The notes beneath the pieces are model-generated. The model was not told the origin of the DNA and did no database searches. It worked only from the letters and a program-made list of their open reading frames with translations. From positions 149,501 through 213,500 of the forward strand of contig NZ_CP064048.1 of NCBI RefSeq assembly GCF_020923495.1: a stretch of DNA of 64,000 nucleotides. The letters are read 5' to 3'. Below, one piece after another: positions 1-8,756 of this stretch (its first letter is position 1; each line of letters starts with the position of its first letter). Source of the stretch: Brevibacillus sedimenti (GTDB lineage: Bacteria; Bacillota; Bacilli; Brevibacillales; Brevibacillaceae). Position numbers and translations under genes: made by a program.

Positions 1-517
1 TGCCGTACGATGCTCAGCCCTTCTCTGTACCCTCGGGGCTTCACCCCTACTATTCAGAGGAAGTTCCATTTCGGAATTCTGCTTCGACGCACCGTATCGA
101 AAGGGATTAGAACATGTGTTGACTTGATGTTCGGCCCTTCCTCCTTCGAGCGTCCTCTATCGGAGTACTATGGCCTCTGCTGACTTCTGCATGTTCAGCG
201 CCCCCTCGCGGAGACGGTTGCCAACGGTAGTAGGCGTATCATGCAGACCTCCCCGGGTAAGGACGGTAACTTTCGTCCCATGTACCTGCCCAATTTACTG
301 CTGCACTCCTTGGCTGTATGGGGCTTCACCTTGTTCGGCAGGCTCGCCCGAGTACAACAGCCTCAAATTGGGTTCGTGTACCTCAGGTCAGGACTTTGCC
401 GCCGGCTTCCTTCAGATTCCGCCTCACGGCGGACACCCTTGCCTTAAGCTAACGGTTGGTACAGCCAACCCCCGTTCGGGACTTTCACCCTATAGCTACC
501 GCCCATGCCGGGCGCAC
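1..517 (-). mobile_element. Group IIC intron, 5' part (cut by window edge)
   Basis: Read on the minus strand, the intron starts at 517 with GTGCG, the usual group II 5' end. Its 5' RNA domains run to the window edge. The sequence repeats 49356-49871 base for base by eye, except for one extra C near 437. The reverse transcriptase start codon of the intact copy (49342) would fall about 13 bases beyond position 1, so no intron coding sequence is visible here. The exon next to the 5' end is the terminator of the aminotransferase gene, as expected for the C class, which inserts directly after terminator stems. Apparent small reading frames in this region are intron RNA, not genes. Confidence 0.85.
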
Positions 518-524
518 CGAAAAC

Positions 525-556
525 AAGAAGAGTCCTCATCACAGAGGACTCTTCTT
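525..556 (-). terminator. Terminator of the 604-1806 gene, intron target
   Basis: A 13-bp stem (525-537 with 544-556) closes a 6-base loop. On the minus strand it is followed by TTGTTTTCG and then the intron. The intron has split the end of the T-tract from the hairpin. Confidence 0.8.
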
Positions 557-603
557 TCGTATGAGAATCACGTCTTTTCAGCTGCTGTTGCACGGTCTGC
601 TGC

Positions 604-1806
604 CTACTGCGTCACGACGGCGGTGTAGGCGGCAATGGCGCTGTCCAGCCGGTCGATGGCCAGCTTGGTATCTTCCCTGTTCAACAGGGTGTAGTTGAGC
701 CGCATCGTGTTCACCTGCGGCTCGGCTGCGTAAAACGGGATGCCTGGTACGAACGCGACGCCTTCCCGCACGGCCTGCGCGAGCAGTTTTTCCGAATGGA
801 TGTGTTCCGGCAGCTTCACCCAGAGGAACATGCCTCCCCGCGGCTTGTTCCAGGTAATGCCGCTCCAATTCTTGCTGGCCAGCAGTTGGTGCATCCATTC
901 CATCCGCTCCTGGTAGGCGGCACGGATCTTGCTGATGTGGGCGTCCAGATCGAAGCGGGACAGCAGTTGATGCAGCGCAATCTGGTCAATGGAACTGGAG
1001 TGCAGGTCGACGGCCTGTTTCGCTCTGACCATCGTCTGGATCACCTGAGCGTCTCCGATCGCCCAGCCGATCCGCAGCGCCGGCGCCACCGTTTTCGAAA
1101 AGGTGCTGGTGTAGACGACCGCCGAACCTTCGGGGTGCTGATCCAGCGAGAAGATGGTCGGATACGGCGCCTCCCCGTCAAACTGAATCTCGCCGTACGG
1201 GTCGTCTTCCAGGATCAGGATGTTGTTGTCGCGGCACTGGCGCAAAAGGCCAAGACGCCGTTCCAGACTCCATACCTTGCCGGTCGGGTTGGCAAACGTG
1301 GGAATCACATAGGCCATTTTGGGACGGTACTGGGCGATCTTGCGGGCCAGATCCTCCATGTCCATGCCCTCGTCGTCCCCCTCCACCGGAATAGCGCGAA
1401 TGCCGCGGAACTGAAACAGCTGCAGAGCAGCCAAATAGGTGGGGTTTTCTACCAGCACGACGTCGCCTTCGTCCAGATAGACGCGACAGAGCAAGTCGAC
1501 GGCCTGCTGGGAGCCGGTGGTAAGCAGCATGTTTTCCACGCCCACGTTCATGTTCTTTTGTTTCATCCGGGATGCCACCCACTCGCGCAGCGGCAGGTAC
1601 CCGTCCGTCAGACCGTATTGCAGCGATTTCGGCCCTTGACTGAGCGCGCGGTCAAATGCAGCCTTCATTTCTTCGAGCGGAAAAAACTCCTCTGCCGGCA
1701 GTCCGCCAGCCAGCGACAGCACCGGGGTCCCCTGCGTCAATTTCAGAATTTCCCGCACGGCCGAGGAGCTCAGTGCGCCAACCGATTGTGAAAAAGCGTA
1801 CTCCAT
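604..1806 (-). CDS. PLP-dependent aminotransferase (fold type I, LysN/2-aminoadipate-like)
   Basis: A 400-residue cytoplasmic class I/II aminotransferase. Visible motifs are FANPTG (Asn about 173), DDPYGE (about 201-206) and the PLP lysine in STFSKTVAP (Lys about 238), with RIGW just after it. The family transfers amino groups from aromatic, branched or 2-aminoadipate-type amino acids to 2-oxoglutarate; the substrate cannot be fixed from sequence. The ATG at 1806 was chosen because AAGGGGG lies about 10 bases upstream; an in-frame start at 1851 has no such site. There is no N-terminal DNA-binding domain, so it is not a MocR regulator. It is monocistronic, ending at a strong hairpin into which a group IIC intron has inserted. 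Confidence 0.85.
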   Translation of the reverse strand: MEYAFSQSVGALSSSAVREILKLTQGTPVLSLAGGLPAEEFFPLEEMKAAFDRALSQGPKSLQYGLTDGYLPLREWVASRMKQKNMNVGVENMLLTTGSQQAVDLLCRVYLDEGDVVLVENPTYLAALQLFQFRGIRAIPVEGDDEGMDMEDLARKIAQYRPKMAYVIPTFANPTGKVWSLERRLGLLRQCRDNNILILEDDPYGEIQFDGEAPYPTIFSLDQHPEGSAVVYTSTFSKTVAPALRIGWAIGDAQVIQTMVRAKQAVDLHSSSIDQIALHQLLSRFDLDAHISKIRAAYQERMEWMHQLLASKNWSGITWNKPRGGMFLWVKLPEHIHSEKLLAQAVREGVAFVPGIPFYAAEPQVNTMRLNYTLLNREDTKLAIDRLDSAIAAYTAVVTQ

Positions 1807-2006
1807 GTTCCGTTCCCCCTTGATTGAGTTTATCCTTGTTGTATCACTCACGCCGGGAGAAGTCCAATCTATGCTTGCTATAGACGGAATAGGTTTTGGC
1901 TATTGTTCTCTTGGACAAGCAAAAAAGGAAGCGTAAACCGCTTCCCGTCTCATTCTCTGGATCGTGTTCGTTTGTATCGCGCGCCAGGGTTCAGGGTTCG
2001 GGTTCC

Positions 2007-2477
2007 CTATGCGATGCGAACCACCCGGGCATTTTCCGTCTGCGGCAGGAATGACAGATCGACGTGTTCGCGCGCCACATCGAAGCCAATGTCTTCAGCA
2101 AGCAACAGCGCTTCTTCACGGAACGTCGGCGTGCAGCTTCCTTCGTTCAACTGGCACAGCCGCTTCAAGCGCTTAAGCCGCTCCGCCATCTTCTCCGCGC
2201 GCATCACCTCGTTGCGCAGGTCACACACGTTTACGTGCACCGCGTCGGCGATCATGCTGATGTCATTGATATGGACAATGAGCCGCTTGCCCTCCTCCGT
2301 GACAAAACCGAGCGAGCAAAACTGTGCGCCGGACATCTCCAACCGTGTGAGCACGGCGTTGGCAAACTCCTCGCCGGACCGCAGGCGAATCAGACCCGCT
2401 TCTACGGCGCCGCCTATCTTGCGCTCATTGGAGATGACCGTATACATGTCCGTATATCCGTTGATCTGGTAGCGCAT
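2007..2477 (-). CDS. Hypothetical protein, probably iron (Fur) regulated
   Basis: A 156-residue protein I do not recognise. It has no signal peptide or membrane segment. The middle (about 100-125) is rich in Lys, Arg and Leu and could form an amphipathic helix or coiled coil; a CQLNEGSC stretch carries two cysteines. ATG 2477 was chosen because AGGAGGG lies 6-7 bases upstream. Two Fur-like 7-1-7 sequences lie upstream, so expression in iron limitation is a reasonable inference. No siderophore or heme gene is next to it. The function is unknown. Confidence 0.65.
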   Translation of the reverse strand: MRYQINGYTDMYTVISNERKIGGAVEAGLIRLRSGEEFANAVLTRLEMSGAQFCSLGFVTEEGKRLIVHINDISMIADAVHVNVCDLRNEVMRAEKMAERLKRLKRLCQLNEGSCTPTFREEALLLAEDIGFDVAREHVDLSFLPQTENARVVRIA

Positions 2478-2507
2478 GATACCCTCCTGCCGAACAAACG
2501 TGATCAT

Positions 2508-2557
2508 TGAGATCAATTATCATTACCACACCCATCGTATAATGAAAATCATTATCT
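2508..2557 (-). promoter_or_regulatory. Two Fur-box-like operators
   Basis: 2543-2557 reads TGAAAATCATTATCT, which by eye matches the Bacillus 7-1-7 Fur consensus (TGATAAT-N-ATTATCA) at 12 of 14 arm positions. 2508-2522 has one perfect half site (ATTATCA) and a poor one. Further AATGAT half sites lie at 2570-2592. They sit just upstream of the 2477 start. Confidence 0.6.
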
Positions 2558-2602
2558 GTCAATGCTGAGAATGATTTTTACTGAGAATGGATTTTTTTGC
2601 AT

Positions 2603-2627
2603 GGGCGCGTCATTCGTGATCGCGCCC
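2603..2627. other. GC-rich hairpin in the 2478-2812 gap
   Basis: GGGCGCG (2603-2609) pairs with CGCGCCC (2621-2627), and a run of T follows at 2635-2640. It may be a degenerate terminator on the plus strand, but no plus-strand gene precedes it. I see no gene in the rest of this gap apart from the Fur-like sites and the mtnE terminator. Confidence 0.3.
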
Positions 2628-2740
2628 GCCGCGCTTTTTTATAGTATTCGCCCGCCCGGTTTTGGACTATGCGGCACTCGCCTATTTTGGGCGGGGCCCA
2701 TCCCGGACGCGGCACTGCCCCGGCCTCCGCCTCGCTTCCC

Positions 2741-2783
2741 AAAAAATCAAACCGCCAGGGCGTTTTGCGAACACACTGGCGGT
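2741..2783 (-). terminator. Terminator of mtnE
   Basis: ACCGCCAG (2751-2758) pairs with CTGGCGGT (2776-2783). On the minus strand the stem is followed by TTTGATTTTTT. Confidence 0.75.
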
Positions 2784-2812
2784 CAGTTCTCAATCACATG
2801 AACGATATATTG

Positions 2813-3994
2813 CTAGTTGCACGGGGAGAAAATACCCAAACGCTCAATCCGCGCCACTGCTTCCGCCAGCCGCTCTTCGCTGGCCAAAAGCGCTGCGCGC
2901 ACGTACCCTTCGCCGGTGGGGCCGAAACCTACGCCCGGTGCGACAGCGACATGGGCTTTTTCCAACAGCAAGTCGGCAAATTCGGCAGAGGTAAACCCTT
3001 TCGGCACCGGCAGCCAGGTGAAAAACGAGCCCTGCGACGGTGCCGCCTCCCAGCCGATGCGGTGCAGGTTGGAAAACAGCGCGTTGCGCCGGCTTTCGTA
3101 GACGGCCACCAACTCGCGGACACACTGCTGGGAATCGGTCAGCGCCCGGACCGCCGCCATCTGGATGGCGCCGAACAGGCTGCAGAAGTAGTGGTCCTGG
3201 ATCAGGTTGATCAGCCGGACCAGTTCCCGGTTGCCGACCATCGCGCCGACGCGCCAGCCGGCCATGTTGTACGTTTTGGACAGCGTGTAAAATTCCACGC
3301 CCACTTCTTTGGCTCCCGGCACCTGCAGGAAGCTGACCGGCTTCTTGCCGTCGAAGCTGATCGCTCCGTAGGCGAAGTCGTGACAGACGACGATTTCGTG
3401 CTTGCGGGCGAAGCGGACCGTCTCTTCGAAAAATTCGTACGGCGCATTGACCGCGGTCGGGTTGTTGGGGTAGTTCAGGAACATCAGCTTGGCTTTGTCC
3501 AGATCCTCTCGGGCCAGCTCGCCGTAGTCCGGCAGGAAACCGTTCGCGGCGCGCAGCGGCATCATCACCATCCGCCCGTCGGCGATGGCCACTCCCGACC
3601 AGTAATCGGGATAGCCGGGGTCCGGCACCAGAGCCACATCGCCCGGATTGAGCAATACCTGGCAGATTTCCACCAGTCCGGTCTTGCTGCCGAACAGGAT
3701 GGCCACTTCCTCTTCCGGGTCCAGATCGACGTCAAACTCCTGCTTGTACCAGTGGGCGACAGCCCGTTTCAGTTCCACACGACCGCTGAACGGCGGGTAC
3801 TTGTGGTGAACCGGACGGGCAGCATGTTCCTGCAGTTCCTCGACAATGTGCGGCGGCGTCGGCAGATCGGGGTTGCCCTGCCCCAAGTTGATTACGTCAT
3901 GGCCGGCGGCGATGGCCTTGTTCACTTTCGCCACCAGCGAGGCAAAAAACTGCGTCGGCAGACGGTCAATCATGGCGGACGGTTGGATGCGCAT
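2813..3994 (-). CDS. mtnE: Aminotransferase, probably MtnE of methionine salvage
   Basis: A 393-residue fold-type I aminotransferase. It has INLGQGNPD (about 35-43), DPGYPDYWSG (about 125-134), NYPNNPT (about 174-180) and the PLP lysine in YTLSKTYNMAGWR (Lys 240). These blocks resemble Bacillus MtnE (YkrV) closely. MtnE transaminates 2-keto-4-methylthiobutyrate to methionine, the last step of 5'-methylthioadenosine salvage. The decisive context is the SAM riboswitch directly upstream, the usual control of this family. ATG 3994 has AAGGAA upstream; an upstream in-frame start would lie inside the riboswitch. No other salvage gene is in this window, so LL-diaminopimelate-type or other amino donors remain possible. 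Confidence 0.75.
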   Translation of the reverse strand: MRIQPSAMIDRLPTQFFASLVAKVNKAIAAGHDVINLGQGNPDLPTPPHIVEELQEHAARPVHHKYPPFSGRVELKRAVAHWYKQEFDVDLDPEEEVAILFGSKTGLVEICQVLLNPGDVALVPDPGYPDYWSGVAIADGRMVMMPLRAANGFLPDYGELAREDLDKAKLMFLNYPNNPTAVNAPYEFFEETVRFARKHEIVVCHDFAYGAISFDGKKPVSFLQVPGAKEVGVEFYTLSKTYNMAGWRVGAMVGNRELVRLINLIQDHYFCSLFGAIQMAAVRALTDSQQCVRELVAVYESRRNALFSNLHRIGWEAAPSQGSFFTWLPVPKGFTSAEFADLLLEKAHVAVAPGVGFGPTGEGYVRAALLASEERLAEAVARIERLGIFSPCN

Positions 3995-4045
3995 CAGTCT
4001 CTCGTTCCTTTCCCTCGGGTAAATCGTGCAGACGTCGGCGGCTAA

Positions 4046-4080
4046 GCAAAAAGCCCCTTTTCCTGTACAGAAAAAGGGGC
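4046..4080 (-). terminator. SAM riboswitch expression-platform terminator
   Basis: GCCCCTTTT (4053-4061) pairs with AAAAGGGGC (4072-4080), followed on the minus strand by CTTTTTGC. It lies between the aptamer and mtnE and should end transcription when SAM is bound. Confidence 0.8.
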
Positions 4081-4099
4081 AGATCGACATCTCCACGTT

Positions 4100-4201
4100 C
4101 TTATCTGTCAGGAATGCTCCTGCTGGAATTGGCACAGCATCTGCACAGGCAGATCCGCTGCCGGGCTTCATCGGGCCAGTCCCTCCGCCTCTCTTGATAA
4201 G
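4100..4201 (-). promoter_or_regulatory. SAM-I (S-box) riboswitch aptamer
   Basis: Reading the minus strand from 4201, the sequence begins CTTATCAAGAGAGG and continues with GGAGGGACTGGCCC, then GATGAAGCCCGGCA. These are the conserved P1, kink-turn and P2 core blocks of the S-box. The P1 partner GATAAG is at 4100-4105. With the terminator at 4046-4080 this makes a complete transcriptional OFF switch 106 bases ahead of the mtnE start. Confidence 0.93.
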
Positions 4202-4369
4202 GTGATTGCATGCTATTCAGTTTCGTTTGCAGTCTCGTTCCATCCCAGCAGCATCCGGCGGGTCAGCGACCGTGTCGCCCCCCGCAGCGACGTCCCTGCA
4301 GGGCCGCCGCAGCATTCCGACTGTGCTGGTTGGATATCTCTTTCATACTACTTTAGCAAGCGAACAGTG

Positions 4370-5602
4370 TCAAGATGTCGGCTGGACGTTTACCTTGGCG
4401 CCGTCTTTCAGCAGCGTCTGTCCGCGCACGACGATTTGCTCGCCTTCTTTCAGCCCTGCCTTTACCTCCACCAGATCGCTGGATTCGATCCCGGTCTGCA
4501 CTTCCACTTTTTTCGCCGTGTCTCCCTCCAGCTTGTAGACGAACCGCTTGCCGTTCTCGTCAAAGACGGCCTTGAGCGGCACCACCAGCATGCTGTTGGT
4601 TTGCTGATGCGCAAACTGGATGCTGACGACCATGTCCGCCTTTAGCGAAGCGTCCTGCTTGGCCAGGGCAATTTCCACCGGATACGCGCGCAGCGTCTGA
4701 TCCATCACGGGACTGATCGCGCTCACCGTGCCGTCCAGCTCCTTGGAGATGGCAGAGATTTGAATCTTCACCTTGTCCCCTTTTTTCACTGACGTTACTT
4801 CCTCTTCGGAGAGGTTTGCCTTGACGATTAGCGGATCGGTATCCACGATGGTGACCACTGGCGCTTGCGGCGAAGCCATTTCCCCTACCTGGCCGTTGAC
4901 GGCGGAGACGAAGCCGGAGATCGGGGCGGTCACCGTCGCGTTGGCCAACTGTTCACGCGCGTTTTGCAGCGAGATGCGGGCCTGTTCCACGGATGCCTGA
5001 GTGACTGCCACTCCCGTCTGCTTTTCAGCCATCTCCAGCGCTTCCTTGGCGTTGGCATACGCCGTCTTCGCATTGGTGAGGGCCGCCTGTGCCTGTTCCA
5101 ATTGCTGCGGTGACACCGCTCCCTGTTTGAACAGGTCAGACATGCGCTGGTAGTCGCGTTCCGCGTCCCGCAGCGCCTGCTCGGCCTGCACCAGACCGTT
5201 TTTCGCCTGCTGCAGCCCCTGGTCGGAGGCGGCATTACTCTGCTTCAGGTTGGCTACGGCGAGATCGTACGCCGCCTGCGCCTGCTGCACTGCATTCTCC
5301 AGATCCGTTTTCTCCAGGCTGAAAAGCACCTGTCCCTGTTTGACATACTGCCCCAGTTTTACGTTCAGCTGCACAATCTTGCCGCCCACTTTTGGAGCCA
5401 AGGTGACTTCCTTGTTGGGGGCCAGTTTCCCGGTTACCCCCGCGCGCGTCGACACGCTTCCCTTTTTCACTGTATCGACCTGTACCGGCACCGGCTTGTT
5501 ATCCGTTTGCGTCTGCTGCGTGGCCGCATCCGGAGCCGTACAACCTGCCAGGGCAACTGCCAAGGCCAGCAGCAGCCCAAGACTTCCCTTGTTCATCTTC
5601 AT
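4370..5602 (-). CDS. Membrane fusion protein (HlyD/RND adaptor), lipoprotein
   Basis: A 410-residue lipoprotein. The signal peptide ends in the lipobox LAGC (Cys about 20). A biotinyl-lipoyl-like half (VGGKIVQLNVKLGQYVKQGQ, about 70-90) is followed by a long coiled coil rich in Gln and Ala (about 95-210), the second lipoyl half (about 220-240), a beta-barrel and a membrane-proximal domain. Such adaptors are anchored outside the membrane and couple an RND pump to substrate. ATG 5602 lies 14 bases after the RND stop codon, with AGGAGG upstream. In Gram-negative operons the adaptor usually comes before the pump; here it comes last. Confidence 0.88.
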   Translation of the reverse strand: MKMNKGSLGLLLALAVALAGCTAPDAATQQTQTDNKPVPVQVDTVKKGSVSTRAGVTGKLAPNKEVTLAPKVGGKIVQLNVKLGQYVKQGQVLFSLEKTDLENAVQQAQAAYDLAVANLKQSNAASDQGLQQAKNGLVQAEQALRDAERDYQRMSDLFKQGAVSPQQLEQAQAALTNAKTAYANAKEALEMAEKQTGVAVTQASVEQARISLQNAREQLANATVTAPISGFVSAVNGQVGEMASPQAPVVTIVDTDPLIVKANLSEEEVTSVKKGDKVKIQISAISKELDGTVSAISPVMDQTLRAYPVEIALAKQDASLKADMVVSIQFAHQQTNSMLVVPLKAVFDENGKRFVYKLEGDTAKKVEVQTGIESSDLVEVKAGLKEGEQIVVRGQTLLKDGAKVNVQPTS

Positions 5603-5615
5603 ACCGTGTAGCCTC

Positions 5616-8600
5616 CTATCCCAACGTCGGCATTTCCTGGCCGGCCGCTTTTTTCTGCTTGCGTTTTTCTTTGCGATTGCGCCACTTTTGCCCCAGATCG
5701 TCAAACCAGGTGTAGACGACCGGAATCAGCACAAGCGTAATCAGTGTGGAGAAACTGAGACCGAAGATGACGACGACAGCCATGGGCGCCATCGATTCGT
5801 TCCCGTCCCCGCCGCCAAAGGCAAGCGGCATGATCGCCAGAATCGTCGCAAGTGACGTCATCAGAATCGGACGCAGACGGATCGGCCCCGCCTGAAGGAT
5901 GGCCTCGTTCCGCTCCACGCCCCGCTTGCGCTGTTGGTTGACGTAGTCGATCAAGACGATCGCGTTGTTGACGACAATCCCGATGAGCAGGATGTACCCG
6001 ATCAGCGCCGGAACGCTCAGCGGATAGCCGGTCGTAAGCAGGCCCACGACCACGCCGATGAACGTCGGCGGGATGGAGAACATGATGACAAACGGTGTAA
6101 ACAGGGATTCAAACTGGCTGGCCATCACCATGTAGACCAGCACGATCGACAGAATGATCGCCAGTCCCAGGCTGCCGAACGACTCGGCCATCTCCTTGCT
6201 CTGACCGCCGAATTCCAGCGTGTAACCGTCCGGCAGTGACAGGGCGTTCAGCTTGGCCATCACGTCATTGGAAACCGAGTTCAGGTCGCGTCCGACGATT
6301 TCGCTGCTGATCGTTACTTCCCGCGACTGATTGGAGCGTTTGATCAGCTGCGGCACGTCCTTTTTGACGATCTCGGCGACAGACGAGAGGGCGACCTGCG
6401 CGCCGCTCGCCGTCGGGATGCGGAGCTGTTGCAGGTAGCTGATGTCGTCCTGATACGACTTGGGCAGCATGATCTTCACGTCAATCTGGTCATCCCCCGT
6501 CTGGTAGGTGGTGACCGTCATGCCGTCAAACGCCGTGCGCACGTTGGACAGGACCTGACTGGTGGTCAGCCCGTACAGGCTCGCCTTTTGCGGATCGACC
6601 AGCACCTGCACTTCCTGGCGCGTCTCTTCCAGCGAGGTGGTGACGTTGCGCGTGCCCGGCACCTGTTTGATCTCGCCGGCGATGATCGAGCTGATGTCTT
6701 CCAGCACGTCGAGGTTATCCCCGCGCAAGCTCACTTCCAGCGGTGCCCCCATCGAGGAGCCCGACTGGTCCAATTCCGTTACCTCAATCTCCGCCCCCGA
6801 GATGTCGGCCAGCCGTTCGCGCAGTTGTTCCGTCACCTGCTCGGTGCTGACGGAGCGCTGGTCCTTGGGCACCAGCTTGATTTGCAGCTGCGCCTGGTTG
6901 GACATGGCGCTGGCGATGAGCGCCGGGCCGCCGGAGGAGCCGATCGAGGTGTACAGCTGCTCCATTTCCGGCAGATCTTTTACGCGCTGTTCCACTTCAG
7001 CGACCACTTTTTCCGTCTCCTGCAGCATGGTGCCGTTCGGCAATTTAATGGAGATGGAAATCTGTCCCTGGTCCATCTTCGGAATAAATTCCGCGCCAAC
7101 TCCGCCGGTGAGGGCAATTGCGCCGACAAACAAGGCGATCGTCAGGGCAAACACGGTCTTGCGGTGACCAAGCGCCCACTTCAGCAGACGGCCATAGCCG
7201 CGCGCGATTTTGTTAAATCCTTTGTTGAACCACATCACCGGATTGAGGCCCCGGTAGTTGGCCACCGCCTCTCCCTCGGTGTGCGGCACTCGTTTCAGCC
7301 AGCGGGAACTAAGCATCGGCACCAGCGTCAGCGAAGCCAAAAGCGCGGCGATGTGCGAGTAAACGACCGTCAGCGCCAGCGGGCCAAACAGCTCGGAAGC
7401 CAGCCCTTCGACAAATACGATCGGAGCAAATACGGCGATTTGCGCCAGCGCGGAGGCCATCACCGCCGTGCCCACTTCCCTGGAACCGAGTCGGGCCGCT
7501 TCCATCATGCCCTTGCCCTGCTCCCGATAGCGGAAAATGTTTTCCAGAATCACGACCGCGAAGTCTACCAGGGAACCCAGCCCCAGGGTCAACCCGGCAA
7601 GCGAGATCATGTTGATCGTCTGTCCGGTAAAGTACATCAGGCAGAAGGTCGCCACCACGGAGATCGGAATCACGATGGAGACGATCAGCATGGAACGGAA
7701 GCTGTTCAAAAACAGGAACAGGATGATGATCGAGAACACCCCGCCCAAGAGCGCGTGCTCTCCGACCGTGTAGATGGAATCCTTGATAAACGTGGACGAG
7801 TCGAGAATCGTGGTCAGCTTGACGTTGGGAGGCAGCATCTGTTTCAGCGCCTCCAACTCCCGGTTTACCGCGTCTGCCACTTCAATCGTATTACCGCCCG
7901 AGGCTTTGGTAATGGTCAGGCCGACGCTGGGCATTCCATTCATGTACGCCTTCTGCGTCACGTCTTTGTACGTCTCGTTGACCGTCGCCAGGTTTTTCAG
8001 CGCGATGCTGCCGTTCTGCACATGAATCGGCGTCTCGCCAATGTCGGTAACGGTATCGTATTCGCCATCGACCCGGATGCTCAGCTTGGTGTCGCCTTGG
8101 CGAATCACACCGGACGAACCGGACACGTTGGTAGCCATCAAAGCCTGCTGGATCTGGTCAATGCCGATCCCGTAAGCGGCCAGCCGGTTCGGGTCGAGCA
8201 CGACCTCGACGATCTTCTCCTGGCCGCCGGAGACGCCGACGGAGGCAACACCGTCAATCCGCTCCAAATGCGGTTTGATCGTGTCTTCGGCGATCGCCTT
8301 CAGCTTGACGATGTCTTCTTCCCCGGTCAGGGAAAAGGTCATGATTGGTTGACTGTTGGGGTCCAATTTCAGAATGCGGGGGGACTTGGCGTTGTCCGGC
8401 AGGATTCCGCGGATCAAGTCCACCTTGTCACGCATGTCCAACGTTGCCTGGTCCATGTTTGTTCCCCAGTTGAACTGCAGGATGACCTGGGAGGCCCCTT
8501 CGATGGAGTTGGACATGATTTTGTCTACGTTGGGCACCGTTCCCAATGCTTCCTCGATGGGACGGGTCACCAGCTTTTCCACTTCGGCAGGCGTGCCGCC

Positions 8601-8756
8601 CTCGACGGTGGTGACGACCACCGCCACCGGCAGATTCAGCTCCGGATACAGCTCAACCGCCAGCTTGGGCAGGGAGACGAAGCCGAAGATGAGCAGGGCC
8701 ACCGTCATCATCAGGATGGTAACGGGGCGTTGAATGGAGAAGCGGGAAAGATTCAT
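5616..8756 (-). CDS. RND family efflux pump (SwrC/AcrB-like)
   Basis: A 1046-residue inner-membrane drug or lipopeptide/proton antiporter. The first membrane helix is at about 9-30 (RPVTILMMTVALLIFGFV), followed by the first large extracytoplasmic loop, a helix bundle (about 335-490) containing the acidic proton-relay motif SLVDFAVVILEN, the second large loop (about 560-850) and the final helix bundle. The length is typical of SwrC/YerP. The start overlaps the marR stop by ATGA, so translation is probably coupled. The substrate is unknown; surfactin-like lipopeptides, bile salts and acriflavine are known for SwrC relatives. Confidence 0.93.
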   Translation of the reverse strand: MNLSRFSIQRPVTILMMTVALLIFGFVSLPKLAVELYPELNLPVAVVVTTVEGGTPAEVEKLVTRPIEEALGTVPNVDKIMSNSIEGASQVILQFNWGTNMDQATLDMRDKVDLIRGILPDNAKSPRILKLDPNSQPIMTFSLTGEEDIVKLKAIAEDTIKPHLERIDGVASVGVSGGQEKIVEVVLDPNRLAAYGIGIDQIQQALMATNVSGSSGVIRQGDTKLSIRVDGEYDTVTDIGETPIHVQNGSIALKNLATVNETYKDVTQKAYMNGMPSVGLTITKASGGNTIEVADAVNRELEALKQMLPPNVKLTTILDSSTFIKDSIYTVGEHALLGGVFSIIILFLFLNSFRSMLIVSIVIPISVVATFCLMYFTGQTINMISLAGLTLGLGSLVDFAVVILENIFRYREQGKGMMEAARLGSREVGTAVMASALAQIAVFAPIVFVEGLASELFGPLALTVVYSHIAALLASLTLVPMLSSRWLKRVPHTEGEAVANYRGLNPVMWFNKGFNKIARGYGRLLKWALGHRKTVFALTIALFVGAIALTGGVGAEFIPKMDQGQISISIKLPNGTMLQETEKVVAEVEQRVKDLPEMEQLYTSIGSSGGPALIASAMSNQAQLQIKLVPKDQRSVSTEQVTEQLRERLADISGAEIEVTELDQSGSSMGAPLEVSLRGDNLDVLEDISSIIAGEIKQVPGTRNVTTSLEETRQEVQVLVDPQKASLYGLTTSQVLSNVRTAFDGMTVTTYQTGDDQIDVKIMLPKSYQDDISYLQQLRIPTASGAQVALSSVAEIVKKDVPQLIKRSNQSREVTISSEIVGRDLNSVSNDVMAKLNALSLPDGYTLEFGGQSKEMAESFGSLGLAIILSIVLVYMVMASQFESLFTPFVIMFSIPPTFIGVVVGLLTTGYPLSVPALIGYILLIGIVVNNAIVLIDYVNQQRKRGVERNEAILQAGPIRLRPILMTSLATILAIMPLAFGGGDGNESMAPMAVVVIFGLSFSTLITLVLIPVVYTWFDDLGQKWRNRKEKRKQKKAAGQEMPTLG

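Noticed and set aside
170-628. Duplicate open frames at 170 and 49525
   Set aside because: They lie inside the 5' RNA domains of the group II introns; the one-base difference shifts the frame between copies, as expected for noncoding sequence.
2669-4045. 458-codon frame opposite mtnE
   Set aside because: Antisense to a gene with clear PLP motifs and a riboswitch; no protein family visible.
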